Part shown: positions 32,407 to 41,410 of the stretch, piece after piece
How positions within the stretch are numbered: position 1 is the stretch's first letter
Layout of the letters: each line of letters begins with the position of its first letter
NCBI RefSeq assembly: GCF_000334915.1
Contig: NZ_AMSF01000016.1
Coordinates: forward strand, 231,865 to 295,864
Length of the DNA: 64,000 nucleotides
Direction of reading: 5' to 3'
Source: Dyella ginsengisoli LA-4
Lineage (GTDB): Bacteria > Pseudomonadota > Gammaproteobacteria > Xanthomonadales > Rhodanobacteraceae
Notes under the pieces: model-generated
Seen by the model: only the letters and a program-made list of their open reading frames with translations
Database searches by the model: none
What the model was told of the DNA's origin: nothing
Translations under genes and position numbers: made by a program

Positions 32407-32852
32407 CACGGCGCACTCCGCTGTGCCGCGAGCGACTGCATGCGCTGGGCGATCTGCTTCATCTCGCTGGCGTCCACCACGCCGTCATGGTTGGCATCGG
32501 CCAGCGCGAACAGGTGGTTGCCGGCGGCATCGAACTCCTCGCGGGTCACCCGGCCATCGCCGTTCGTGTCTGCGGCCTGTTGCAGTGCATGGATCTTCGC
32601 CAGCATCGCCGGATTGTTGCGGGCAAAGCGCGGCAGGTCGTCGTCGCTGAGCACGCCGTCGCCGTTGCGGTCGGCCCTGGCGAAGCGCGCGGCGCGAGCC
32701 GCCTGGAACTCGGCCAGGCTGACCTGGCCGTCGTGGTTGGTGTCCGCCTCGGCAAAGCGCTGGGCGGGATCGGGACGGCCCATCTGGGCCCGGGCGCCGG
32801 GCGCCGTGATGGCCAGCGTTCCCAGGACGAACAGGCAGATCAGGTTTCGCAT
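32406..32852 (-). CDS. Secreted EF-hand calcium-binding protein
   Basis: 148 residues with signal peptide (ending ...PGARAQ). It has four canonical EF-hand loops: DTNHDGQVSLAE, DRNGDGVLSDDD, DTNGDGRVTREE and DANHDGVVDASE, each with Asp/Asn at positions 1, 3 and 5, Gly at 6 and an acidic residue at 12. It is probably periplasmic or outer-surface and binds four calcium ions in calmodulin-like pairs. It is coupled to the downstream hydroxylase gene and follows the repeat protein by 26 bases. Confidence 0.9.
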   Translation of the reverse strand: MRNLICLFVLGTLAITAPGARAQMGRPDPAQRFAEADTNHDGQVSLAEFQAARAARFARADRNGDGVLSDDDLPRFARNNPAMLAKIHALQQAADTNGDGRVTREEFDAAGNHLFALADANHDGVVDASEMKQIAQRMQSLAAQRSAP

Positions 32853-32878
32853 GATCGGACTCCAGGTCGTCGCCAGGG

Positions 32879-33499
32879 TCAGTGGCCGCAGGCAATCACG
32901 TTGCCGGAGGCGTCGGTGCAGCTGCCGCTGTGCGAAAAGCCCTGCCCCTTGGTGTAGGTGGTCTGGCCGTTGTAGCTGTCGCCCGCGGCATTGGTCGCCG
33001 AGGTGGTGTGCTGGGTCACGCCGTTGGCGGTGCTGGTGCCGGCGTCGTAGCTGCCGCGCGGACCGCTGGCGCTGGTCTGCGAGCTGCCGCTGACGCTGCC
33101 GTCGGCGCTGCGCGCATAGGCACCGCTGGTGTTCACCGTGCCGCCTGCGGCAGTGGTGCCCGAGCCGTTGTGCCAGCGGCTGGCCGAGCCGTCGGCGCTG
33201 CGCGTGTATCCGTTGCTGCCGGCGTAGCTGCCGCCGTTGGCGCCCTGCACCGCGCGACCGGCGCGATGCTGCACGCTGCCGTCGGCCCCGGTGGCGGTGT
33301 AGCCGCCGCGTACCGCCGAGCCGCGGGCACCGGAAGCCGCGGTGCCGCGCACATGGGTGATGCCGCCCTGGCCGTTGGCGAAGGTGCCGCGGGCATGGAA
33401 GCGGCCGGTGCGCTGGGCGTCGGCCGGGGAGGCGAAGGCGGCGGCGACCGCGCAGGCCAGCGCCAGGGAAGCGATGCGGAGGGAGGTGGACAGGCTCAT
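32879..33499 (-). CDS. Secreted Gly/Ser/Ala-rich repeat protein
   Basis: 206 residues with signal peptide (MSLSTSLRIASLALACAVAAAFASPADA). The rest is low-complexity Gly/Ser/Thr/Ala. Imperfect repeats of about 30 residues carry YTATGADGS (67-75), YTRSADGS (98-105) and YARSADGS (128-135). Two Cys near the end (193 and 204) may form a disulfide. I do not recognise a named family; it resembles filament- or matrix-like secreted proteins. It is first in the operon and is divergent from an OmpR-like regulator 198 bases away. Confidence 0.72.
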   Translation of the reverse strand: MSLSTSLRIASLALACAVAAAFASPADAQRTGRFHARGTFANGQGGITHVRGTAASGARGSAVRGGYTATGADGSVQHRAGRAVQGANGGSYAGSNGYTRSADGSASRWHNGSGTTAAGGTVNTSGAYARSADGSVSGSSQTSASGPRGSYDAGTSTANGVTQHTTSATNAAGDSYNGQTTYTKGQGFSHSGSCTDASGNVIACGH

Positions 33500-33593
33500 G
33501 ACGGGCTCCAGTCGGAAAGAAGTGGGCCGCGCTGCCGCTGCGGCGGAGCCACTGTCGCGCCGGTGCCGGGGATCAGGTGTGTGCGAAATCCGC

Positions 33594-33610
33594 CGGATGT
33601 GAGCGGATGT
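33594..33610. promoter_or_regulatory. Candidate response-regulator site (10-bp-spaced direct repeat)
   Basis: CGGATGT occurs twice with a 10-base period (33594-33600 and 33604-33610), in the 198-base region between the secreted-protein operon and the OmpR-like regulator. OmpR-family proteins bind direct repeats spaced about one helical turn. Assignment is inferred from spacing and position. Confidence 0.4.
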
Positions 33611-33697
33611 TGCCGCCCTTCCGGCCGGAAACATTTGCTTGCAATTGGCCTCCGCGGGCGCTTGTGGGGCCATCGCGGTGCGCGACATAGTCGCCCC

Positions 33698-34414
33698 ATG
33701 GACTCACCCCACATCCTTGTCGTCGATGACGACCTGCGCCTGCGCGACCTGCTCGAGCGCTACCTCGACCAGCAGGGCTTCCGCGTCCGCGGTGCCGCCC
33801 ACGCCGCCGGCCTGCGCCGCGAACTGGCCGCGCACCACGTCGACCTGATCGTGCTCGACCTGATGCTGCCGGACGCCGACGGCCTGCAGCTGTGCCGCGA
33901 GCTGCGCGCCGAAGGCGTGCAGACGCCGATCATCATGCTCACCGCCAAGGGCGATGACGTGGACCGCATCGTCGGCCTGGAAATCGGCGCGGACGACTAC
34001 CTGGGCAAACCCTGCAACCCGCGCGAGCTGGTCGCCCGCATCCGCGCCGTGCTGCGCCGCCAGCCGAAGGCGGTGGTCGGCGCGCCACAGACCGAGCAGG
34101 CCAGCGTGCGCTTCGGTCGCTTCACCTTCGACCCGGCCACGCGCCAGCTGCTCGATGGCGACACTCCGGTGAAACTGACCAGCGGGGAATTCGCCGTGCT
34201 GGCCGCGCTGGTCGCCCACCCGTTCGAAACCCTGAGCCGCGAGCGGCTGATCGCACTGGCACGCGGCCGCGAGCACGACGCGTTCGACCGCAGCATCGAC
34301 GTGATGGTGTCGCGCCTGCGCCGCTGTCTGGAGGAGGACCCGCGCCAGCCGCGCTGGCTGCAGACGGTGTGGGGCGAAGGCTATGTGTTCGTGCCGCAGG
34401 GAGACGGCGCATGA
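33698..34414 (+). CDS. OmpR-family response regulator
   Basis: 238 residues. In the receiver domain the acidic pocket is DDD (10-12), the phosphoacceptor is Asp54 (IVLDLMLPDADG), MLTAKGDD follows, and the conserved Lys is in DDYLGKPCNPREL. The C-terminal winged helix has RSIDVMVSRLRRCLEEDPRQPRWLQTVWGEGYVF. Sequence is OmpR-like rather than PhoB-like. Its stop overlaps the start of the kinase gene (ATGA). Targets are unknown; the divergent secreted-protein operon and the esterase downstream are obvious candidates. Confidence 0.92.
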   Translation: MDSPHILVVDDDLRLRDLLERYLDQQGFRVRGAAHAAGLRRELAAHHVDLIVLDLMLPDADGLQLCRELRAEGVQTPIIMLTAKGDDVDRIVGLEIGADDYLGKPCNPRELVARIRAVLRRQPKAVVGAPQTEQASVRFGRFTFDPATRQLLDGDTPVKLTSGEFAVLAALVAHPFETLSRERLIALARGREHDAFDRSIDVMVSRLRRCLEEDPRQPRWLQTVWGEGYVFVPQGDGA

Positions 34415-35712
34415 GGCGCGGACCGACCACCTTCTCGCTGGTGCTGGCGCTGCTGGTCGCCGCGCTGGTGCTGGCGCTCACCCTGGGTGGCTTCCTCTCC
34501 ACCCGCGCCGGCCTGCGCGCCCTGGGCGACTCGTATGGACGGCTGGTGGTGGCTACCGCCACCTCGGTCGATGCGCTGGCCAGCCGCGACGACCCGGCCG
34601 CGCGGGCCACGCTCGCCCGACTGCAGCGCAGCGGCATCCGCATCACCACCGAGTCGCCACCGCCGTCGCTGCGCCGGGTGGTGCCGGTGGTGGAGGAAGT
34701 CGGCCACGTCGCCGGCGAGCTGCTCGGCGATCCGTCCCGCGTGGTGGTCGTGCAGCGGCCCGAAGCGCAGATCTGGGTGCGCAGCGAGCGCCTGCCCGGG
34801 CATTGGATCGTGATGCAGGCAGTGAGCTTCCGCCGCCAGGTCATCCGCTCGATGCTGCTGGTGATGCTGTTCGCCGGGCTGGTCGCCGCGGCCGTGGCGG
34901 CACTGGCCGCGCGCCTGCTGACGCGACCGCTGGAGCGCCTGGCCGCACACGCGCCCGCGCTGCTCGGCGGGCAGTCGATCCAGCAGCACCTGCGCGGCAG
35001 CCCGCGCGAGGTGCGCGACCTCGCCGACGCCCTCGGCGCGGCCGGCGAAGAGCTGCGCCAAAGCGCCCGCGAGCGTGAGCTGATGCTGGCCGGCATCTCG
35101 CACGACCTGCGCACGCCACTGGCCCGCCTGCGGCTGGCGCTGGAACTGGGCGATGCGAACGACCCCGGCCGGCGCGACGCGATGGTCAACGACCTGGACG
35201 AGCTGGACAAGGCGCTGGCGCAGTGTCTGGCCTATGTCCGCGACGGCAGCGACGAAGCCGTGCGCGCGATCGACATCCCCACCCTGCTCGGCCAGCTGAT
35301 GGCGCTGCGCCACGCGCCGGACGACTGGCACTACGAGGGTCACGACGACGCCGTCCTGCATGCACGGCCGAGCCTGCTGCGAAGGGCGCTGGGCAACCTG
35401 ATGGACAACGCCGAGCACTATGGCGCTGCACCGTTCCGCGTCCGCCTGCAACGCGCCGGAGACGAACTGTCGATCAGCGTGGAAGACCACGGCCCGGGCG
35501 TTCCGGAAGACCTGCTCGCACGGCTCGGACAGCCCTTCCTGCGCGGCAACGCCGCGCGCACCGGGGCCTGCGGCACCGGCCTGGGCCTGAGCATCGTCAA
35601 GCGGGCGGCCGAGATCAGCGGCGGTCGCCTGCAACTGGCCAACCGCAGCGGTGGCGGCTTCAGTGCCACGCTGGTGCTGCCGCTGGCTGCCCGCGAACGC
35701 AGTCCGGCATGA
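34411..35712 (+). CDS. EnvZ-like sensor histidine kinase
   Basis: 433 residues. Two membrane helices flank a periplasmic domain of about 120 residues. HAMP follows (LLTRPLERLAAHAPALL...LADALGAAGEEL), then HisKA with His231 in AGISHDLRTPLARLRLALE, and the ATPase domain with LGNLMDNAEHYG (N box), VEDHGPGVP (G1) and GTGLGLSIVKR (G2). It pairs with the regulator just upstream. The stimulus is unknown. Its stop overlaps the start of the next esterase gene by 4 bases. Confidence 0.93.
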   Translation: MRRGPTTFSLVLALLVAALVLALTLGGFLSTRAGLRALGDSYGRLVVATATSVDALASRDDPAARATLARLQRSGIRITTESPPPSLRRVVPVVEEVGHVAGELLGDPSRVVVVQRPEAQIWVRSERLPGHWIVMQAVSFRRQVIRSMLLVMLFAGLVAAAVAALAARLLTRPLERLAAHAPALLGGQSIQQHLRGSPREVRDLADALGAAGEELRQSARERELMLAGISHDLRTPLARLRLALELGDANDPGRRDAMVNDLDELDKALAQCLAYVRDGSDEAVRAIDIPTLLGQLMALRHAPDDWHYEGHDDAVLHARPSLLRRALGNLMDNAEHYGAAPFRVRLQRAGDELSISVEDHGPGVPEDLLARLGQPFLRGNAARTGACGTGLGLSIVKRAAEISGGRLQLANRSGGGFSATLVLPLAARERSPA

Positions 35713-36638
35713 ATCTCGTGAGTCGCCTCATGCTCGGCCTTGGCCTCGTCGCCAGCGCATGCCCGCTGCTGGCGCATGACCGCACCGAAACCCTCACTAT
35801 CGACGGCCAGGCACGTCGCTTCGTGATCCATCTGCCGCCGGGCGGGGATGGCACACCACGCCCCCTGCTGCTGGCCCTGCATGGCGGCGGTGGCCGCGCC
35901 GAAGGCATGGACCGGCTGACCTCGCTGGATGCACAGGCCGACCGGACCGGCGTGATCGTGGTCTATCCGCAGGGCCTGGACCGCCACTGGAACGACGGCC
36001 GCGCCACCATCAAGCGCAAGGTGGACGACGTGGCCTTCATCCGTGCCGTGCTGGACCGCGTCGAGCACGAATGGCCGGTGGACCCGCAGCGGGTCGGCGT
36101 CACCGGCATCTCCAACGGCGGCATCTTCGCCGAGCGGCTGGGCTGTGACCTGGCCGACCGCTTCAGCCTGATCGCCCCGGTGGCCGGGTCGCTGGCACGG
36201 GACTACCAGCCCGATTGCCACCCTGCCCGCCCACTCGCCGTGCTGCAATTCGACGGCACGGACGATCCGATCGTGCCCTACGCCGGAGGCTCCGTGGCCA
36301 GCTTCGGCGGCCTCGGCGAAGGCGGGGTGGTGATGTCGGTGGATGACACCACCGCCTTCTGGGCACAGGTCGATGGTTGCCACGCGGCGAGCCCGGAGCA
36401 ACCGCTGCCCTCGACCACCAACGACGGTACGCAGGTGAACCGGAGGGACTGGAGCGACTGCCGTACCGGCGGTGCCGTGGTGCGCTACCGCATCGACGGC
36501 GGCGGCCACACCTGGCCGGGCGGCTGGCAATACCTGCCGAAGCGCTTCATCGGCCGCACGACGCACCAGATCGACGCCAGCGCGATCATCACGGACTGGC
36601 TGGCCACACATCCGCGCCCCTGGGCACCACGCAAATAA
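35709..36638 (+). CDS. PHB-depolymerase/feruloyl-esterase-like secreted hydrolase (LpqC type)
   Basis: 309 residues with signal peptide (ending ...ACPLLAHD). [20 protein letters not shown] is the oxyanion region, [18 protein letters not shown] the Ser nucleophile elbow, [13 protein letters not shown] the Asp region, and GGGHTWPGG carries the catalytic His. This matches the esterase_phb/LpqC family, which cleaves ester polymers or aromatic esters. It overlaps the sensor kinase stop, so it is co-transcribed with the two-component system, an uncommon pairing. phaR and phaB are 26 kb away. Confidence 0.87.
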   Translation: MNLVSRLMLGLGLVASACPLLAHDRTETLTIDGQARRFVIHLPPGGDGTPRPLLLALHGGGGRAEGMDRLTSLDAQADRTGVIVVYPQGLDRHWNDGRATIKRKVDDVAFIRAVLDRVEHEWPVDPQRVGVTGISNGGIFAERLGCDLADRFSLIAPVAGSLARDYQPDCHPARPLAVLQFDGTDDPIVPYAGGSVASFGGLGEGGVVMSVDDTTAFWAQVDGCHAASPEQPLPSTTNDGTQVNRRDWSDCRTGGAVVRYRIDGGGHTWPGGWQYLPKRFIGRTTHQIDASAIITDWLATHPRPWAPRK

Positions 36639-36639
36639 A

Positions 36640-36658
36640 AAGCCGGCAGGGCCGGCTT
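36640..36658. terminator. Bidirectional terminator between esterase and tRNA-Arg
   Basis: Stem aagccggc/gccggctt with an AGG loop. The left flank is an A-run, which gives T5 on the minus strand, so it is strongest for the left-pointing tRNA-Arg. The plus-strand tail (ctggtg) is weak. Confidence 0.8.
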
Positions 36659-36674
36659 CTGGTGCAGCGCAAGA

Positions 36675-36751
<77 letters not shown>

Positions 36752-36889
36752 AACGGCGGGATTTTGACATGGATCGGCACTCCGGGGCGACGGTGCGGGG
36801 TCGGCCCGCAGGCATCGGCCTGCTAGACTCGCGGTTTTGACCGCTACGCCACATCTCGGTGGCGCAGTCAGCCATCGTAAGGAGTCCGC

Positions 36890-38425
36890 ATGTCCCACGA
36901 AATCCTCAAGGCGCTTGGCCTTTCCGCCGAGCTGTCCGGCACGTATCTCGGCCAGGGCGAATGGTCCACGACCACCGATGCGGGCACGCTGCAGCCGGTG
37001 AATCCGGCCACCGGCGAGGTGATCGCCCGCGTGCACGCCTCCAGCCAGGCCGACTACGAGACCATCGTCGAGCGCGCCAAGGCCGCCTTCAAGGTGTGGC
37101 GTACCACCCCGGCGCCGCAGCGCGGCGAAGCCGTGCGTCTGTGCGGTGAAGCCCTGCGCAAGCACAAGGACGCGCTGGGTTCGCTGGTCGCGCTGGAGAT
37201 GGGCAAGATCAAGCCCGAGGGCGACGGCGAAGTGCAGGAAATGATCGACATCGCCGACTTCGCGGTGGGCCAGAGCCGCATGCTGTACGGCTACACCATG
37301 CATTCGGAGCGCCCCGGCCACCGCATGTACGAGCAGTACCAGCCGCTGGGCCTGGTCGGCATCATCTCGGCGTTCAACTTCCCGGTGGCGGTGTGGGCGT
37401 GGAACGCCATGCTGGCGGCCATCGCCGGCGACATCTGCATCTGGAAGCCCTCGCCGAAGGTGCCGCTGTCGGCGATCGCCACGATGAAGATCTGCAACGA
37501 AGCGCTGAAGGACGGCGGCTTCCCGGACATCTTCTTCCTGTTCAACGACGGCGGCACCGAGCTGGCGCAGAAGTTTGTCGATGACAAGCGCATCCCGCTG
37601 ATCAGCTTCACCGGCTCGACCAAGGTCGGCCGCATGGTCGGCGAGCGCGTGGCCCACCGCATGGGCCGCTCGCTGCTGGAGCTGGGCGGCAACAACGCGA
37701 TCATCCTGGACCAGAGCGCCGACCTGAAGCTGGCGATCCCGGGCATCGTGTTCGGCGCCGTCGGCACCGCCGGCCAGCGCTGCACCACCACCCGCCGCCT
37801 GTTCGTGCACACCTCGATCTACGACACCGTGCTGGAGACCCTGGTCAAGGCGTACAAGCAGGTCGAGGGCAAGATCGGCGATCCGACCCTGTCGACCACC
37901 CTGATGGGCCCGCTGAACAGCCCCGAGAGCGTGCAGGCCTACCTGGCCGCGGTCGAGAAGGCCAAGGCTTCCGGCGGCACCATCGCCACCGGCGGCGCCG
38001 CGCTGACCGACCGCAAGGGCAACTTCGTGCTGCCGACCATCATCACGGGGCTGAAGAACTCCGACGAAGTGGTGCAGTCGGAAACCTTCGCGCCGATCCT
38101 CTACGTGATGCCGTTCGACAGCATCGACGAGGCGATCGAGATGCAGAACGACGTGCCGCAGGGCCTGTCCTCGGCGATCTTCACGCAGAACCTGAAGGTG
38201 GCCGAGCAGTTCCTGTCGGCGGCCGGCAGCGACTGCGGCATCGCCAACGTCAACATCGGCACCTCGGGTGCGGAGATCGGCGGCGCCTTCGGCGGCGAGA
38301 AGGAAACCGGCGGTGGCCGCGAGTCCGGCTCGGATGCGTGGAAGGTCTACATGCGCCGCCAGACCAACACCATCAACTACTCCGACGCGCTGCCGCTGGC
38401 CCAGGGCATCAAGTTCCACGTGTAA
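36890..38425 (+). CDS. amaB: ALDH7-type aldehyde dehydrogenase (L-aminoadipate semialdehyde dehydrogenase)
   Basis: 511 residues. GIISAFNFPVAVWAWNAMLA and FTGSTKVGRMVGERV bind NAD, the catalytic Glu is in LELGGNNAI, and the catalytic Cys is in GTAGQRCTTTRRLF. The long N-terminus, QPVNPATGEVIARV and EIGGAFGGEKETGGGRESGSDAWKVYMRRQTNTINYS are typical of ALDH7A1/AmaB, which oxidises 2-aminoadipate 6-semialdehyde in lysine breakdown. TAAGGAG lies 8 bases before the ATG. It is well separated from glutaryl-CoA dehydrogenase (61.5 kb), another enzyme of lysine catabolism. Confidence 0.9.
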   Translation: MSHEILKALGLSAELSGTYLGQGEWSTTTDAGTLQPVNPATGEVIARVHASSQADYETIVERAKAAFKVWRTTPAPQRGEAVRLCGEALRKHKDALGSLVALEMGKIKPEGDGEVQEMIDIADFAVGQSRMLYGYTMHSERPGHRMYEQYQPLGLVGIISAFNFPVAVWAWNAMLAAIAGDICIWKPSPKVPLSAIATMKICNEALKDGGFPDIFFLFNDGGTELAQKFVDDKRIPLISFTGSTKVGRMVGERVAHRMGRSLLELGGNNAIILDQSADLKLAIPGIVFGAVGTAGQRCTTTRRLFVHTSIYDTVLETLVKAYKQVEGKIGDPTLSTTLMGPLNSPESVQAYLAAVEKAKASGGTIATGGAALTDRKGNFVLPTIITGLKNSDEVVQSETFAPILYVMPFDSIDEAIEMQNDVPQGLSSAIFTQNLKVAEQFLSAAGSDCGIANVNIGTSGAEIGGAFGGEKETGGGRESGSDAWKVYMRRQTNTINYSDALPLAQGIKFHV

Positions 38426-38439
38426 GCCGTCGGTCCGGT

Positions 38440-38463
38440 CTGCGCGGGCGCCCGCCCGCGCAG
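38440..38463 (+). terminator. 11-bp inverted repeat after the ALDH7 gene
   Basis: ctgcgcgggcg and cgcccgcgcag flank a CC loop 14 bases after the stop codon. It is a very GC-rich hairpin without a T-run, so it is a weak or factor-dependent terminator. Confidence 0.5.
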
Positions 38464-38522
38464 GCCTAGCCGGGCGCAAGGCAACACGGTTCCTGCGCCC
38501 GTCCTCGAAGGGGATTTCCGAG

Positions 38523-38819
38523 ATGAACACGACGTCCGCCCCCCGCTCCACCTGCACGCTGGCCGTGGTCAGCCTGTGCTTCGGCATCGCGGCCTGGACC
38601 GTGCTGCCCTTCATCGGCGCGATCGTCGCCGTGATCTGCGGCCACATGGCGCGCCGCGATATCCGCCAGACGGTCTCCGAACCGCTCGACGGCGATGGCA
38701 TGGCCGTGACCGGACTGGTGCTCGGCTATGCGCAGCTGGCCCTGTCCCTGCTCACCGCCATCGCCCTTCTGTTCTTCGGCTCGGTGCTGCTCGGCTTCCT
38801 GGTGCACGCCTGGTCATGA
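38523..38819 (+). CDS. DUF4190 membrane protein
   Basis: 98 residues, two membrane helices. CTLAVVSLCFGIAAWTVLPFIGAIVAVICGHMARRDI, then GDGMAVTGLVLGYAQLALSLL is the DUF4190 pattern: helix, GHxAxxxI, G.GxAxAGLxLGY, helix. Function unknown; often found in small inner-membrane proteins. AAGGGGATTTCCGAG precedes the ATG. It overlaps the SDR start by 4 bases (ATGA). Confidence 0.85.
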   Translation: MNTTSAPRSTCTLAVVSLCFGIAAWTVLPFIGAIVAVICGHMARRDIRQTVSEPLDGDGMAVTGLVLGYAQLALSLLTAIALLFFGSVLLGFLVHAWS

Positions 38820-39595
38820 ATCTCCCGCTGCCGTCCGACGCCCCGTTCCGCCTGGAGGGCTACCGCGTCGTGGTGGCCGGCGGCAGCCGCGGCATCGGTC
38901 GCGCGATGGCGCTGGCCTTTGCGCGATCCGGCGCGGTGGTGTCGGTATGTGCACGCGGCGAGGCGGCGCTGGCCGAGGTCCGCGACACGATCCACGCCGA
39001 GGGCGGCAAGGCGCATACCCAGTCCTGCGACCTCGCCGACCCGCAGGCGATCTCGCATTACATCGACGCGGCGGCCGAAGCGCTGGGCGGCATCGACGTG
39101 CTGGTGAACAACGCCACCGGCTACGGCTTCGCCGAGGACGACGAAGGCTGGGCGGCCAACTTCCAGATCGACCTGATGGCAGCCGTGCGCGCCTCGCGCC
39201 ACGCCCTGCCCCACCTGAAGCAAAGCGGTCGCGCGAGCATCCTGCACACCAGCTCGATCGCCGCGCTGCGTCCGCGTGCCGGCGGCGCGCCGTACGCCGC
39301 GATCAAGGCGGCGCTGAGCCACTACACCGGCTCGCAGGCGCTGGCGCTGGCGCCCGACCGCATCCGGGTGAACGCGATCGCCCCCGGCTCGATCAGCTTC
39401 CCCGACGGCCTGTGGGAGCGCCGGCGCGTGGAAGAACCCGCGCTGCACGCCGCCACGCTGGCGAAGATCCCTTTCGGTCGTTTCGGCACGCCTGAGGACG
39501 TGGCCCACGTGGCGCTGTTCCTCGCCTCCCCCTGGGCCGGATGGATCACCGGCCAGACCCTCGCCGTGGACGGCGGCCAGATGCTCAACGGCTGA
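38816..39595 (+). CDS. Short-chain dehydrogenase/reductase
   Basis: 259 residues: AGGSRGIGRAMAL cofactor loop, NNATG instead of the common NNAG, the catalytic Ser in HTSSIAALRP, YAAIKAALSHY (YxxxK), then APGSISFPDG and the terminal ITGQTLAVDGGQML. It is an NAD(P)-dependent oxidoreductase of the classical SDR class. The substrate cannot be assigned. It overlaps the DUF4190 gene and is 5 bases from a methyltransferase gene. Confidence 0.9.
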   Translation: MNLPLPSDAPFRLEGYRVVVAGGSRGIGRAMALAFARSGAVVSVCARGEAALAEVRDTIHAEGGKAHTQSCDLADPQAISHYIDAAAEALGGIDVLVNNATGYGFAEDDEGWAANFQIDLMAAVRASRHALPHLKQSGRASILHTSSIAALRPRAGGAPYAAIKAALSHYTGSQALALAPDRIRVNAIAPGSISFPDGLWERRRVEEPALHAATLAKIPFGRFGTPEDVAHVALFLASPWAGWITGQTLAVDGGQMLNG

Positions 39596-39600
39596 GTCCC

Positions 39601-40368
39601 ATGTCCGAACTGCGCAGCACCGAGCGCTTCAGCGACCGCGTCGCCGACTACGTGCGCTACCGGCCCGACTATCCGGTCGCGCTGGTCGACTGGCTGCATC
39701 GCGAACATGGCGTGGACGCCTCCTGGGACGTGGCCGATGTCGGCGCCGGCACCGGCATTTCGGCCCGGCTGTTCCTCGACGCGGGCCACCGCGTGACCGC
39801 GGTCGAACCGAATGCTCCGATGCGCGCGGCCGCCGAACAGTGGCTGGGCGACAACCCGCGCTTTCGCGCCGTCGACGGCCGTGCCGACGCCACCGGCCTG
39901 CCCGATGGCAGCGTCGCGCTGATCGTGGTGGCGCAGGCCTTCCACTGGTTCGACGAAACCGCTGCCCGCCGCGAGTTCGCGCGCATCCTGCGCCCGGGCG
40001 GCCTGGCGGCGATCGTGTGGAACTCGCGTCGGCTCACCGGCGCGCCGTTTCTGGAAGGCTACGAGGCGCTGCTCCAGCATTACGGCACCGACTACACCAG
40101 CGTGGCCGAGCGCTACGCCGACGAATCGCGCATGCGCGCGTGGTTCGGCAGCGGCTTCCGCGGCGCGGGGCGCTTCGACCACGGCCAGAAGCTGGATTTC
40201 GACGCGCTCAAGGGCCGCCTGATGTCCTCCTCCTACGCGCCGCAGGCAGGTCATCGGCAGCACGCGCCGATGATCGAAGCCCTGCGTACGCTGTTCGACG
40301 CCACCGCGATCGACGGCCGCGTCGATTTCACCTACGACACCCGCGTCTACGTGGGCACCCTGAGCTGA
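39601..40368 (+). CDS. Class I SAM-dependent methyltransferase
   Basis: 255 residues. SAM motif I is [19 protein letters not shown], motif II is [10 protein letters not shown], then [13 protein letters not shown], and [15 protein letters not shown]. The N-terminal [20 protein letters not shown] is typical of the UbiE/YafE-like methyltransferase_11 group acting on small molecules. Substrate unknown. It is tightly packed with the upstream SDR and 4 bases from pyrD. Confidence 0.9.
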   Translation: MSELRSTERFSDRVADYVRYRPDYPVALVDWLHREHGVDASWDVADVGAGTGISARLFLDAGHRVTAVEPNAPMRAAAEQWLGDNPRFRAVDGRADATGLPDGSVALIVVAQAFHWFDETAARREFARILRPGGLAAIVWNSRRLTGAPFLEGYEALLQHYGTDYTSVAERYADESRMRAWFGSGFRGAGRFDHGQKLDFDALKGRLMSSSYAPQAGHRQHAPMIEALRTLFDATAIDGRVDFTYDTRVYVGTLS

Positions 40369-40372
40369 CCGC

Positions 40373-41410
40373 ATGTACCGAACCCTGCGCCCCCTGCTGT
40401 TCGCGCTTGCCCCCGAAACCGCCCACGGCCTGACGCTGTACGGGCTCGACGTCGCCCATCGCAGCGAACTGCTGCGCTTCGTCGCCACGCCACCGGCAGA
40501 TTTCCCGGTGGAGGCCTTCGGCCTGCGCTTTCCGAACCCGGTCGGCCTGGCGGCGGGCCTGGACAAGAACGCCGATCACCTGGACGCGCTCGGCGCGCTG
40601 GGTTTCGGTTTCGTCGAGGTCGGCACCACCACTCCGCGCCCGCAGCCGGGCAACCCGAAGCCGCGGATGTTCCGCCTGGCCGCGCACGAGGCGATCATCA
40701 ACCGCCTCGGCTTCAACAACGACGGCGTCGACGCGCTGGTGCGCAATGCCGAGAAGTCGCCGTATGCCGGCGTGCTCGGCATCAACATCGGCAAGAACAA
40801 GGACACCCCGAACGAGAAGGCGGTGGACGACTATCTGTTCTGCCTCGAGCGCGTCTACGCGCGTGCCAGCTACGTCACGGTGAACATCTCCTCGCCCAAC
40901 ACCCAGGGCCTGCGCGACCTGCAGGAAGAGGAAACCCTGCGCCGCTTCATCGGCACCCTGCGCGAGGCGCAGGAGCGGCTGGGCGCGCAGCACGGCGCGC
41001 GCAAGCCGATGCTGCTGAAGATCGCGCCGGACCTGGCCGAAGCCGAGCTCGACGCCATCGCCGAGGTGCTGCTGGCCAGCGGCGTGGACGGCGTGATCTG
41101 CACCAACACCACGATCGACCACAGCGCGGTGGCGTCCGACCCGCAATGGCAGGAAGCCGGCGGCCTGTCCGGCCGGCCGCTGATGGCGCGCGCCACCGCG
41201 GTGCAGCGCGGCATGGCCGAGCGGCTGCAGGGCAAGGTAGGCATCGTCGGAGTGGGCGGCATCCTCGACGGCAGCGATGCCGCGACCAAGCTCGACGCCG
41301 GTGCCTCGCTGGTGCAGGTCTATTCCGGCCTGATCTACCGCGGCCCGGCGCTGATCGCCGAATGCGTCGACGAGATCCGCCGCCAGCGCGGAGGCGCCGA
41401 TGGCCGCTGA
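40373..41410 (+). CDS. pyrD: Dihydroorotate dehydrogenase (quinone), class 2
   Basis: 345 residues. An N-terminal membrane-associating helix ([21 protein letters not shown]) is followed by the FMN barrel: [48 protein letters not shown]. The catalytic Ser is in [18 protein letters not shown], and [33 protein letters not shown] binds phosphate. It feeds electrons from pyrimidine synthesis to ubiquinone. It overlaps murB by 11 bases. Confidence 0.96.
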   Translation: MYRTLRPLLFALAPETAHGLTLYGLDVAHRSELLRFVATPPADFPVEAFGLRFPNPVGLAAGLDKNADHLDALGALGFGFVEVGTTTPRPQPGNPKPRMFRLAAHEAIINRLGFNNDGVDALVRNAEKSPYAGVLGINIGKNKDTPNEKAVDDYLFCLERVYARASYVTVNISSPNTQGLRDLQEEETLRRFIGTLREAQERLGAQHGARKPMLLKIAPDLAEAELDAIAEVLLASGVDGVICTNTTIDHSAVASDPQWQEAGGLSGRPLMARATAVQRGMAERLQGKVGIVGVGGILDGSDAATKLDAGASLVQVYSGLIYRGPALIAECVDEIRRQRGGADGR

